A DNA stretch of 64,000 nucleotides, from assembly GCA_002794775.1 (NCBI GenBank), contig NBAY01000001.1, positions 1,984,001 through 2,048,000 of the forward strand, written 5' to 3'. A model generated the notes under the pieces. That model did no database searches, was not told where the DNA came from, and saw nothing but the letters and a program-made list of their open reading frames with translations. This DNA comes from Porodaedalea pini (taxonomy: Eukaryota; Basidiomycota; Agaricomycetes; Hymenochaetales; Hymenochaetaceae). A program made the position numbers and the translations under genes. Below are positions 11,426 to 22,435 of the stretch, piece after piece (position 1 is the stretch's first letter; every line of letters begins with the position of its first letter).

Positions 11426-13032
11426 ATGAGCGTGTCGTTGGTATCCTGTCTGACGCGTCCCGCTCGCTGTGCAAGCAGTCGGTACGTTAAATTATCTATC
11501 ACTTCTTTAGATTCATATGGTGACGTCTTGCCAGGAGCGCCTTCCTTCCGGCACGCTCAGTGACACGCCTTCAGGTGAGCTGCTTGTCTGTTTTGAAGCT
11601 AGCATCTAAAACAGCTGTAGCGCGGTAGGCCGCTGCTTCATGCGAGTCTGCTAGTCTGGACGTTAGGAACGTCGCGCAGCTTTTCTTGGAATCCGTTTGG
11701 AGGAGCTTCGAAGGCGGGGGTGTTGTCACGGAGTACGTCTCTTCCATCTGTGCAACCTTGGAATCGGAGTATAATTTTTTATTCTACTGCTCAACAGCAC
11801 CTGCGTCTGAAGCTCAGGCTCCTCCTCAACCAGTAGTGGAAGAAAATGCGTCGGCAGCAACAGGACTACCCTCGCAAGCTCCCGTCGAACCCATATTAAC
11901 ACAATCAGACACCTCTACGTTCAGCACTTCGGACTCGCTCTCGGACTCCATCTCAGATTCAATATCGAATGCCGCGGGCATGCTGGCATCACATCCTATA
12001 CCGACGCAGTATGGCGACATGGCGGCCCTAGGCCTCGTCAGTTGGACGCCAGCGGGGGTTTTCCCCTGGCTCCTCGAGGTCACGCAGGTCTCGACGGGTC
12101 TGCCCTGGTGGAGCGTCATCATCCTGACGACCATCGGGGCACGCACCGCGCTCCTGCCGCTCATCGTGCGCAGCAGCCGCACGCAGGCGCGCCTCGCGCC
12201 GCTGCAGCCCCAGCTCACCGTGCTGCGCGACAAGGCGAACACGGCGCGCGCGGACGGGGACGCGTTCGCGGCGTCGCAGGCGATGCAGCAGCACATGGCG
12301 CTGCTGAAGAGGGCGCAGGTCAACCCGCTGGACTCTGCGGTCACCGCGGTCGCGCAGGTGTGCGTGCAGATCGGGTTCTTCATCGGCCTGCGGCGGATGT
12401 GCACCGTCCCCGTTGAGCAGCTGACGGTGGGTGGGTTTGGCTGGATTGCGGATCTGGCCGCGGCGGATCCATACTATGTAACGCCTATAGTCAACTACGC
12501 ACTCATCAACTTGCAGCTGTCGGTGCGTGTTTAATCTCCTGCGGTTCTTTGTCTGGATAGTAGTGTTAACTTTGCCTTGTGTGGGATGCTCTCAGGTCAG
12601 CCGACGCGACATGCTTGCCGTGGGGACTCCGTCTGCACCGCACATGATTAATGGACTCCGCATATTCTCGGCCCTTGGTCTCCCGCTCATGATCTTCTTC
12701 CCCGCCGTACGCATCTTCCCCCCCTCCTCTGTTTCTAAATATCTTATAAATTCTCAATCCCCATTCTGACACAGGCGTTGAACATCCACCTCATCACCTC
12801 CATCGCCTTCATCTCCGCGCAAACGCTCACGCTGCGCATCCCAGCCGTGCGCAGGGCGCTCTCGCTCCCACCGCTGCCGCCACTCCCGCAGACGAAGCCC
12901 CCGTCGATGCGGGACTCGCTGCGGCGCGCGAAGGAGTGGTACGCCTCGCGCGTGGCGGAGGCGGCGATGAAGGACGCGGAGCGCCAGCGCAAGATGCGCA
13001 TGGTGCAGAGGCCCCCGCCGCCGCGCAGGTGA
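11426..13032 (+). CDS. OXA1: Mitochondrial inner-membrane insertase OXA1 (YidC/Oxa1 family)
   Basis: Predicted 433-aa insertase that places mitochondrially made and conservatively sorted proteins into the inner membrane. Exons 11426-11481, 11535-11574, 11621-11732, 11798-12522, 12596-12706, 12775-13032 (1302 nt, in frame). The start is chosen because the spliced N-terminus (MSVSLVSCLTRPARCASSR, then SAFLPARSVTRLQ) is an Arg/Ser-rich mitochondrial presequence, followed by RSFSWNPF. The Oxa1 core begins at GLVSWTPAGVFPWLLEVTQV and continues GLPWWSVIILTTIGARTALL, then the loop with RTQARLAPLQPQL and further membrane segments IGFFIGLRRM, GLRIFSALGLPLMIFFPA and LITSIAFISAQTLTL. The C-terminus is basic and helical (RDSLRRAKEWYASR...ERQRKMR), as expected for ribosome binding. 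It looks intact. The third exon's 5' boundary is the least certain point. Confidence 0.9.
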
Positions 13033-13828
13033 AGAAGAACAAAACCCTATGTTCTAGATGATAGCGGGAGAGGAGGTTTGTGGTGTGGTAGACGATTGTT
13101 GGTGTTGGTATTTACCTTAGGATATTACCTTGATCTATGTATCTGTCATTCTAGGACTCGCTTAATTGACCGACCTCACCACTCATTTCTTGTCTTGAGC
13201 TGGCGACTCATGCTGAGCTTGAGGCATCAAGTGATTTATTTGCGAGTGTCTTGTCTGCATTGGCTGTGAATATTTGAGTGAAATTCTCAGAGCTCGGGGC
13301 TGTGACTCTTTCAGCTGATTCATTTTTTTCTTCTACGAGCAAGGGGGACATCGAATAAGTATACAGGTAAGATACGAGTGGAAGGGCCTAGTAGTAGATA
13401 CAACCCGACTACCCTGCAATGGGTCAATCACACCTCGACGTGTGTCCCCTTTTCAAGTCGAACACGAACCGGGCACGGGGGTTACAAAAGTTTGCACAGG
13501 CAACAGATAAAATGCAAAGAAGCTCTCTCTCTTCCTGCTTGCTTGCTCTAGAGGCGCTCTAGAGCCTGGAGCCTGGACGGATGTGCGTTTGCGCTGCAGG
13601 CGACCTGAGTGGGCGCAGTTGGAGACGAGAGAAGGGAGAGAAGGGCAAGCTTAAGGGCAAGGGGGAGACGAGAGGAGGGGTGCCACTGCCAATGATAGAA
13701 GGACGCAGTGAGCCCGAGCCAATGGGAAAGGGCGCACTGGTAATGCAATAGGTCGACGAGTCCTGAGAACCGAGAGATGAGAGATGAGAGATGAACTGCG
13801 GACTCGGTAGGAGAAAACGAAGAGCGGT

Positions 13829-13855
13829 ATTAATATTGATATTAATATTAATATT
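13829..13855. repeat. AT-rich palindromic tract (ATTAATATT repeats)
   Basis: Nested ATTAATATT units. The same unit recurs at 14350-14370 and singly near 14166, 16637, 20970 and 21286. Confidence 0.8.
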
Positions 13856-14102
13856 GCTATTTTTTTTCCCCGTCGAAGGGACCCCGGCTGCTATTCTTAT
13901 TCCTATTCCTATTTCCATCCTCATCTCCACCTCCACCTCCCATCTTTGTGGCGTCGTTCTCTTCGGCGAAGGACGCACGGGGGGGAATGTGATGACCGCT
14001 CTGAGCGAGAAGCGAAGTGCGAAGTGCGAACCAGTGACGACTTGATGCGCGAGAAAGGAAATGACATTGACAGGGAACCGCGCCTACGACACGACGTGCC
14101 AG

Positions 14103-14117
14103 TTAGGGTTAGGGTTA
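14103..14117 (+). repeat. Interstitial telomere-like repeat (TTAGGG x2 + TTA)
   Basis: TTAGGGTTAGGGTTA. Two and a half units of the telomere repeat used by most filamentous fungi, in an intergenic position. It also matches the telobox-type site bound by Myb/Tbf1-like factors in fungal promoters. Confidence 0.75.
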
Positions 14118-14349
14118 CGCCGGGATGGAAGTCGCGTGGTGGTCACTGGTCAGGTCGAGGTATACAGAATATTAATGGTCCCCCGCCCCTCGATCTTCTT
14201 CATTGTGGCGTCCGCGTGCTCCTTGACCCATAGCGTTCGATCCCTCTGCTTACTCCTGCTGTCATCAAGCTTGTGCCTTGCGTCCTGTGTTCTGCGTTCT
14301 GCTGCGCAAGGTCCAATTACAGAGAGCAGCAGCGAAACGCAACGCCGCC

Positions 14350-14370
14350 AATATTAATATTAATATTAAT
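14350..14370. repeat. AATATT/ATTAAT tandem tract
   Basis: Perfect 6-bp period (ATTAAT) over about 21 bases, self-complementary; second large copy of the tract at 13829. Confidence 0.8.
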
Positions 14371-14522
14371 CGGATGCGCAGAGGACCGCGCAGTCTGTTA
14401 AGATAACAATTATAATTGTCTGACTCCCGAGTCGGCACGCAGCTTAGTCGAGGCCGATCTATATAGTTCAAGTTCTACTCGCGCGATCGAGTATGTGAAC
14501 GTCGATGATCGTTTTCGGTTTC

Positions 14523-14544
14523 GTGCTTGTGCTTGTGCTTGTGC
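14523..14544 (+). repeat. GTGCTT hexamer repeat
   Basis: Three perfect GTGCTT units plus GTGC. Ordinary microsatellite. Confidence 0.8.
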
Positions 14545-14983
14545 GGTTGCCTTAGGACTATGGCCAGCCCGGGGAGGGTCATCGACGATAAACAAGATAG
14601 CCGATACAAGAAAACGCGACGGAATCTGCAAGTACAAGGCGACGCCGCATGTCGCACTATATTAGTATAGACTTCGTGTACATGTCTCCGAGTAATGGAG
14701 AGCCCAGCAGAGAGAAGGAACACTAGTACTGGGCCAAGGCACATACGTAGTTACAGTCCACGATTCCGAGTCATGGTCTTCATCGTTTCAAGGTTGGCCG
14801 CACACCGCAGGCCATCTTACAACGGAACGCCCCGTCTTCTGGCTCCATCTCTTCTTATTCTTATCCTTCTTTTATCCGTTGCGTTTCGCCGACGTCCTGG
14901 AGAAGGGCTACGAATGCTAAGACATCATGATGCTTGAGCGGAATCAGATCTAGACCAGGTCAGGGAGAACAGAGAATGGACGG

Positions 14984-15025
14984 CGGACAGCGGACAGCGG
15001 ATAACGGGCAACGGGCGACGGGCGA
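14984..15025 (+). repeat. Heptamer minisatellite (six CGGACAG/CGGGCGA units)
   Basis: Six consecutive 7-bp units: CGGACAG, CGGACAG, CGGATAA, CGGGCAA, CGGGCGA, CGGGCGA. The unit changes gradually from one end to the other. Confidence 0.75.
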
Positions 15026-15273
15026 TAATATGAATCCCCCCCCCTCTCCCCTCCTCTCTCTCCCCGCCACAATAAACACATTGTCGCTAGCATAGGAAGT
15101 GGGGGGCAAAGGCCGAGTTTCGGAGTGCACGTTGGGACGCCGCCACCCTGGCGAGCGCTTGGCCAGGCCAAAAAGGAAAGAAAGGGAGCTTGAAGAGCTT
15201 GAAGTGCGTTTTTTTGGCCGCGACCCGATCTGGCTCGTCCAGCGCGCAGGTTGTACATGTGGGGCTGTGGCGC

Positions 15274-15300
15274 ACCAGGACCAGGATCAGGACCAGGACC
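15274..15300 (+). repeat. AGGACC hexamer repeat
   Basis: Four and a half units of AGGACC/AGGATC just before an ATG that leads only to a short unsupported frame. Confidence 0.7.
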
Positions 15301-17646
15301 ATGGTGGTCAGCGGGCAGTCTTTTTGAGCCTTGCGCGTTCTTTGAGATGCAGAATAGGGCCTTGAAAGGCCAGAATTAAGACAGGAGGCTAGCGCTGTTG
15401 GCTTTGGCTTTTTTTAGGTTTTTTGTTTTTGCGTCGTGCATGACTCGAGCTTCCGAGGCGTCTTGGGTATGGAATGCCATCGCATGCTTGGACGTATGGC
15501 ACATGGCAATAAGGGGCTATTGCCAGTGTAGGTAAAGTAGATCGAGAGGGAATAGGACTATTAGGAGAGAATGCAGGGAAGAGAATCTGAGAAATGGGGC
15601 CCCCCCGGCTTTCGAGTCGAGTCGCGTTCTTTCCCTGAAGAAGTTTCGCGCATGCGCCTATACGTTGCCACCAATGAGATGAGATGCGGGCGTACTGTAC
15701 CGTGTACGTACTTTCCTTGTTATCCCGTCACCCGGAAGCGTTTTTCCTCCTCCATCCGATGTCGTTGCTATCCTATTCCTAACTCGCGGCTGTAACTTGT
15801 ACACATACGCACCATGGTAGGGGGGGAACCGTTGTACAGGCCTAGGTGCCGTAATTCTCGTCAGCGTCTTCACGCATCCGTTCGCCGTCCCTTCCGGGCC
15901 CCCGTCTGCGCCTCGGGAATAGCTGAATGGAAGGGGAACGACTCCTCCTCGGTGGATCATGAATTCATCATCCCACCCATCGTTCACTGCTCATCGACCG
16001 AACAAAGGAAAGGGGGGGCAGTGCGCATGCGCACCGTTCGATGGGTCATTTGGGTCATTGGTTCACTGCGAGGAATTGTTTCTTTTCGTCTTGGAAGGCG
16101 CGGGGCTTGCCGTATTGCGCGGGCTAAGAGCGGACGCAATGGTTTGAGGGTTGCCGCCGCAGAAAAGTGTGGAGTTGCGGACGACTTGAGGGAATTGGAT
16201 TGATATCTAGTGGTGATAATGATGTGTGGTTCCTCTCCGAGCTGCACTCGCTTGGTTAGCCCGAGGAGGAGAAAAAAAGACGGTTACGTCTACTTCTTGG
16301 ATCCCCGGATGCAAACAGATGCATTTACAATACGCCTGAGGCTTTGGGGGGGCAAAGAATGGTCGCTTGCCGAGGAGTGGGCAAGCCTCGACGGCGATGT
16401 TCATCTCGATGAACACATTCGATCTGCCTTTCCTTATACCGCGGCTGTGGCACGCATCTAGATCACTTGAATTAAACTAAATAGGCCGCTGTCGTAAGCG
16501 ATCCCCCCCGGGCCACACTTATCAAATACACAAAAGCTTGTTTGGCTATACTTACCTTTGCGCTGGGTTGGGTTAGTGTACGCGCGACGTCCCGATGTCC
16601 GTGACAGGCCTGCAGGGCTGGTAAATCTCCATGCAATATTAATGGGTGCAGACAACGTTTTTTTGCATCGGTGCAGGTCGTACGAAGGAGGAGGCGACGA
16701 TCTGATTCTGAGGACGAGAGAAAGGGGTCGCCTTCCATATGTGGACGACGGCGACGATCGGTTGTCGTAATAAGCGTGAAGCTTACTGTAACTCAAAGTC
16801 TCAAACAGCGAAGACGCGTACGGAGTCAAAACTCTGATCTCTCTAGATCTGTGCGCTTTCTCTCACTCACACACGCGTACGTCCGGGCTCGTCTCGCATC
16901 AGCCCAGAAAACAGTTCGAAGTCAGCTCATGGTGCTGTTGACGCTATTCATGCTGTTGAGATGATTGGTAGACGTGTCGCTGGATTCGCAAGCCATCTCC
17001 ATCGTGATCATCGCCTGTAATACTGGACTTCCTTGCCATCTGTGTATTTATTCATGTTACCACGCGCTCGAGCCTGACGCTTGTGCAAAAGGACCTTATG
17101 AACTTCGCGAAGAGGGGGGGGCTATTATTGAGCCGGCCGTGCGTATATTGCGAGGCCCTCGAGGCGGGGTCGATCATGCTGTCTGCCTGCCTTTCGTGGG
17201 CGAGAAAGATGACAGCATGTGCGCCCTCGGACATCCTCGGCTCGGGGATGTGCTGTGGGCGCGTTAGGAGCGCGGTCCAGTTTGGGTCTGACCTTCGCTG
17301 TTTAAAAAAGAAATACGAATTTCCCGCGGCCTTAATATCCCCTCGTCGTCCATGAGAACCACTACATGTAGTCCTAGGTCTCTGCGCTGTGCTCCCGCCT
17401 GCACCCGTCAGCCTGACTGACGCCCCTCCGAAACCCACCGCTTGTCGCCCCGCGTTCCCAAATTCCGGGCGTTGTAGACAGAAGAACTCGGCTTCTTCCT
17501 TCCACGCTGCAGCTACGCGTATTCACGGACGTCTTATCCCATCTCCGTGCCCCGCACGCTTCTTTGTTCGCCTGCTGCCTATTAAATACAACGCTTCGTG
17601 GCCGCTACACTCCCCTCTTTTTTCTCCCACCCGGTCCTGCCATACA

Positions 17647-19705
17647 ATGGCTAGCTCCAGTGGCACAAGCAGAACCTCCTTCGACGAGAACACCATGTCA
17701 GCAAAGCCTCACAAGTTCCATGAAGATAACTCGCCTGCCTCTGAGTCGGCGCACTCTTTTGTCTATGGAGAGGTCAGTGGTCGAGTGTTTGCTTGCGTTT
17801 CTAATTTATCAATTCTCTCGTCCCCTCAGAGAGTAAACGTCGTGCCGGTGAAGGATGAAGGGCAGTTCAACGATGACGTGCCACGGAGGGAAAAAATAGA
17901 GGACACCGAGAGTGCCGGCCAAGTGGAGGAGGAAGAACCCCCTGCACCTCCGCTAACGTTTCCGGACGGAGGATGGAAGGCGTGGGGCAATATCGCCGGG
18001 TGCACTTTAATCTCCTTAACCGCTTTCGGTCAGTTGGAGTGTTTCATTCCTCCGATGATTTTTTCTTTCTGTGCACTACTGATAATATCGGCTGTGCAGG
18101 CCAAGTAAATTCATTTGGTGTCTTTCAAGCGCACTATGCCAGTGATCAGCTCAACGATAGAACTGCGTCAGATATCTCTTGGATTGGGAGCGTGCAAGTC
18201 ACCTTGCTGTATATTTCCGGCTTATTTCTAGGGAGGGTCCTTGACGTCTACGGAGCACGGGTAAGGAACGCAATGCTTATCCTCACCTTCATGACATCTC
18301 ATCCTTCCCTAGGGACTTTTGACCGCCGGGTGTCTGCTTTCGACCTTTAGCGTCCTTATGCTATCTCTTTCGAAGACTTATTACCAAATATTCTTATCGC
18401 AAGCTGTGGGTATGGGCCTGGGAGTCGCTCTTCAGTACGCTTATTCGCTTTTACCTCGTGTGCACGAGGCTCATTTCCCTAATTGTCTGCCGTCTATCAT
18501 TGTGCAGATTCTATCCTCTGGTGAGTCTCTTACCGTAGCAAATCTCTCACTGTACCAACATAGAATTCAATGCTCTAATCCATAGTTGGTCATTCCTGCT
18601 CACTGGTTTCGTGCAAAACGGGCTGCTGCCGTCGGCATCGTTGTTGCCGGCTCGTCGCTCGGTGGAATCATATTTCCCATCATGCTCTCCAGGCTTTTCG
18701 ACAGTATCGGCTTCGCGTGGGCGGTACGCGCGATGGCGCTGCTAATGTTCGTGGCGCAGGCGATCAGTATTCCGTTCATTAAGGAACGCCTCCCTCCGTC
18801 AAAGAACAAGAAGATATTTGATTTCGGTGCGCTGAAGGAGGTCAAGTTTCTCTTCCATTGTTTAAGTGGGTTCTTCTCTGCGTTCGGTGAGAATTTAAAT
18901 TCTCCTTGAATTCCATTGCTGATCGTTCAGGATGCTGATGTCGTGAAATTTCAGGGATTTTTACGCCGTTTTGGTACATAGAGTTGTTCATGCTGAGCCG
19001 CGGCTCCAGTGCAAGCCTCGCGTTTTACTCTATTGCGATTATGAATGCCGCGGGCATGGTTGGCAGGATTTCGAGCGGATACATTGCGGATCGTGTACGT
19101 TATTGGCTGGAACGTCTCCGAAAGAGTTTAATATTAACGAGGAGCTCATCCGATTCGTGCAGTTTGGGCGCTTTAACACGCTCGTGCCGGTAGCCATTTT
19201 GCAGACTATCGCAGTCTTCGCTATATGGACTACTTCCATGAAGATACCAGAGACCATCGTATTTGCAATCCTGTGAGTGCTCCCTTGCCTTCTTCACGTA
19301 CGTCTCCTGACGATGGTCATGTGCAGATTCGGCTTCGCCAGTGCCTCCTACTCCTCGATCGCGTCTTCCTGCGTCGCCCAGATCACAAAAGACCAATCGC
19401 AGATCGGCACTCGTACAGGAATGTTCATGGCTGCGATGGCGCCCGGTGAGCCCTTCCCGTATTCATTTCCCGGAATATGCGAACTCACGCATGAATGACT
19501 TCTAGGTATTTTATCCGGCCCTCCGATCGCCGGCGCGCTGCTCTCGTTGCGCTCACAGCAGTCGCCGGATGGGACCGGCGGCGGCGCAGGCGACTTTAGG
19601 TATTTGTGGGCGCAGTTCTTCGGCGGTGCGATGCTGGTCGTCGGCGCGGTTTTCGCGCTCGCGGCGCGCGTGGCGTGCAACCGCTCGCTTCGCACGAAGG
19701 TGTGA
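17647..19705 (+). CDS. MFS transporter, monocarboxylate (MCT/MCH-like) family
   Basis: Predicted 496-aa plasma-membrane transporter of the fungal monocarboxylate-porter-like group; substrate (for example riboflavin or a monocarboxylate) not deducible. Exons 17647-17772, 17830-18028, 18100-18260, 18313-18434, 18508-18520, 18586-18886, 18955-19094, 19163-19272, 19327-19445, 19506-19705 (1491 nt, in frame). An acidic N-terminal cytosolic tail precedes PDGGWKAWGNIAGC, the diagnostic start of TM1 in MCTs, then FGQVNSFGVFQAHY. Further membrane blocks: ISWIGSVQVTLLYISGLFLG, AAAVGIVVAGSSLGGIIFP, ELFMLSRGSSASLAFYSIAI, NAAGMVGRISSGYIADRFGR, GTRTGMFMAAMAPGILSGPP. Ends RSLRTKV. The fifth exon is a 13-nt micro-exon; reading through intron 18435-18507 is also open, so that junction is the weakest. 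Appears intact. Confidence 0.88.
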
Positions 19706-20777
19706 GTCCGCGCGAGTTGCCGACCCACGGACCTTTTTCTTCTTTTTTAGTGGAAGGCTTGTGGGCGACCAGACGTTGGGCGACCAGGATGTCCGGATGG
19801 CACGAGCGGCTTCGATTTTATTTTTCCCTTTCTTACTCTCGATACGGGCATCTGATTTTGCGATCTGATCTCGCTTCGTGTGGTGGCTGAGAAGGGAGAA
19901 GGAAGAAGGAAGAAGAAGGTTCTCGGGTTCGTAGCTGACACGGAAAGCCGTGTGTCCGCCCTGTAATTAGGATCCTTCTCCTGTGTGCCGAGGAACACGC
20001 AGTGGAGTTCATCCGACGTGGACTGGGTGCGGCGGATACGTGGATGGAAGCGCGTAAGCTTGTTCGCATTGGTCATCGAGAGGTATTTGCGATGTCTCCG
20101 TGTCATCCTGTTGGTATGATGTCCGCTGTCTTCAAATGATTTTTTAATATCTCCTTGACTCGTTCTTCAATTCTTCATGCTATGCCATGCGTACGATTTC
20201 TTCCCCTCTTCAGAGCGCCTTTTTTTAATACCGATGATCCATGACAAATAATGCCCTTTAGATACTCCATCCTCACGCGCATACATACGAACCCTGTATT
20301 TGTATTCATCTACGCCTTTTTTTTTCTTTCATTCCCTCAACGACACTTTCTAATGATGGAGACCGCGGGTTTCTTGTTTATGTTTGATTCGATGACCAGG
20401 TTACCTATCCCATATCTGCTCATTTCATGTTGCTCCGAGCCAATTGCCCAAGTCTCTGTCTATATCCTTGCGTTCGCCGCTTCAGTAGCCCGAGTCAGTA
20501 ATCTAGCCGGTAGTCTGCCCTCATCAAGATTGATGACTAGTCATTATTAGTATATACACCCCACTCACCCCACTCTCTTCTGTGCATTTTAGCCAACTTG
20601 TGTATTTGAATTTCCCTTCCATCTACGAGTACTGGCCGCCGTTGATTGCGCTTCTTTCCTAGATCTGTAATGTGTAATGACGAATACGCCCGTGTTGTAT
20701 CATTATATTTATATTTAGACTGAAGCAAGACCGACCCGCGGAGGTTCCAGCCTGAGATATCGATGTGAGGAACCTCT

Positions 20778-20793
20778 CCCCCCCCCCCCCCCC
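20778..20793 (+). repeat. C16 homopolymer
   Basis: Sixteen consecutive C (G on the minus strand). Length may be unreliable in assembly. Confidence 0.9.
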
Positions 20794-21435
20794 GGGTTGA
20801 GACTCGGAGAAGGTGCCCTCGAATGGTTTCTTTGATTTCATTTTTTTCGTGAAATGAAAATGAAAATGAAAAAGGATGGAATCGAGTGTGGTAATGGTTA
20901 ATTAACGTTGATCAATTCAAGTTTGGACGCTACCCGACTTGATTCGACTCGAGTTGACTTGAAACTACGCATTAATATTCATTCCGGTGGCGTTGCGACG
21001 TGTGCCGGTTGAGTAGGGAAGGGAAGGCTCAAGGGAAGCAATTTCAAAAGTAGAGTAAAGTAAAGGAAGACGACAGGTTTAGTGTGAGCAGACCTGGTCG
21101 ACGGCCGCCACGAGTACTGGGCTAAGCATCATACATACATGTAGTCCACTTGTTTTCTTTATTTGGATTAGCTTGGGGGGTCAGCGTCTAACACGGGTGA
21201 CCCCCTCTCTTCTAGCCATACAGCACAGAACAGTACATTCACGAGTACAGTAAATCCGATCAATCCGGTCAGACCCGTGGCGACCATTAATATTTCCGCG
21301 CGGCGAACGAGAATATACAGTGTCTCCGAGAGGCCTTGGATCTGATCATGATCACTCTGTTTTCGCGTCTGCATATATGCCCCGGACTCGGAGGACCGTG
21401 ATGCACTAAAAGCCTAATTGGAGTCGAGCCTGAGC

Positions 21436-21458
21436 GTGTGTGTGTGTGTGTGTGTGTG
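21436..21458 (+). repeat. (GT)n microsatellite
   Basis: About 11 GT units, uninterrupted. Confidence 0.9.
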
Positions 21459-22435
21459 CGGCACGTCTGGATCGACCGTGAGGGGACTTGGCGCTGGCAG
21501 CGACTACCGGTATGTCCGCACAGAGTCCGCTGTGGCTGGGTGCTGGAATACACGTGCGATTTTGTATGCACGGGGCGAGTGCCAAGTGTGCGTTCAAGTC
21601 GGATAACTTGACCGTGACACTGACAGATTAGACTGCCCTGCTGGCATGGCGCCTTTTTGTATTGTTGCTTTGTGAGCATATCCCTGCCGAGTAAAGCCTG
21701 TCTCTCTCTCACGCATTCAGTACTAATGTTGTTCACGGAAGAAATTGTAAAATTAATTAACCTCGGCGCCATGCGCACGTAAGAGCTTAGTTGTCAGCTC
21801 AGCTTCAACTGTATGTATTGTAAGTGAGATAGGGAGGCGGCTAGGTAGCGATCTCTCGCAACGTTTTGTCATATTTTTATCTTGGAAGATGTCAGTGTAT
21901 TGAGTCTATTTTTCCACTTTTTTTCGCCCGTGGCCGTCTGAGTCGGAGAACGAAGAGCCCGAATGGAAACTAAAAAAGCCTTATCAAAACGAGGCCGTGT
22001 GTTGTTCATATGTGTGTGTACTTCTACGCACCTCTTGTATTTCCATTCTATTGAGCGTTGGGATAGAGCGACTTCGTATGCCTCGTGAAGATGGTATATG
22101 TAAGGGTTCGAAGCAGATGAACGACTCGGAGGTTCGACGTAAAGTCCGGAGTCCTTCAGGAAGAACTATGCATGAGCTCGATTGGCTATGGTTGTGAAAC
22201 CAAATGGGCACACCAAATTTGCGGCGTAAAGCCGAGGGGTGGATGATTAGCGTTGCGTTCTCAAAGTCTAGATCTGAGTCCAAGCAAAGATCAACATTGT
22301 CCCTAAGCGGTTGTTTACTTCGGAAGCTACAGCCAAACATGCCAAATACGTATTATGTAACACTGGTGATTTTCACGCACCAAGTTCCGCATCACGATTC
22401 ACGACGCAAATCCTTTCCTGTGCCCCCCTTTTCCC

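Larger units (their letters stand above)
13033..17646. other. 4.6 kb gene-free region rich in simple repeats
   Basis: No ORF here has motifs or a splice-consistent extension. The left 250 bp is the OXA1 3' end; the right end is the transporter 5' region (pyrimidine-rich just before 17647). Between them lie AT-rich ATTAAT tracts, a telomere-like motif, tandem hexamers and heptamers, and several C or G homopolymers (for example near 15040, 15600, 16505 and 17115). It may be a long promoter or hold a non-coding transcript; neither is shown by the sequence alone. Confidence 0.55.
19706..22435. other. 2.7 kb gene-free region
   Basis: No supported gene on either strand. Contains a C16 run and a (GT)n microsatellite, scattered ATTAATATT motifs and, on the right, the promoter of the helicase gene with pyrimidine-rich sequence near 22415-22445. 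A missing first helicase exon could lie at about 22340-22500. Confidence 0.5.

Noticed and set aside
11826..12404. 192-codon minus-strand ORF
   Set aside because: Antisense shadow of OXA1, whose coding strand is unambiguous.
14103..14117. A true telomere or chromosome-end junction
   Set aside because: Only 2.5 units, with unique sequence and normal genes on both sides.
14984..15025. CRISPR-like array of short repeats
   Set aside because: Units are 7 bp with no spacers; an ordinary minisatellite in a eukaryotic genome.
22100..22125. Possible tRNA B-box (GGGTTCGAAG)
   Set aside because: No A-box at the right distance and no cloverleaf can be drawn by eye; the same holds for GGGTTCGATAC near 63310.
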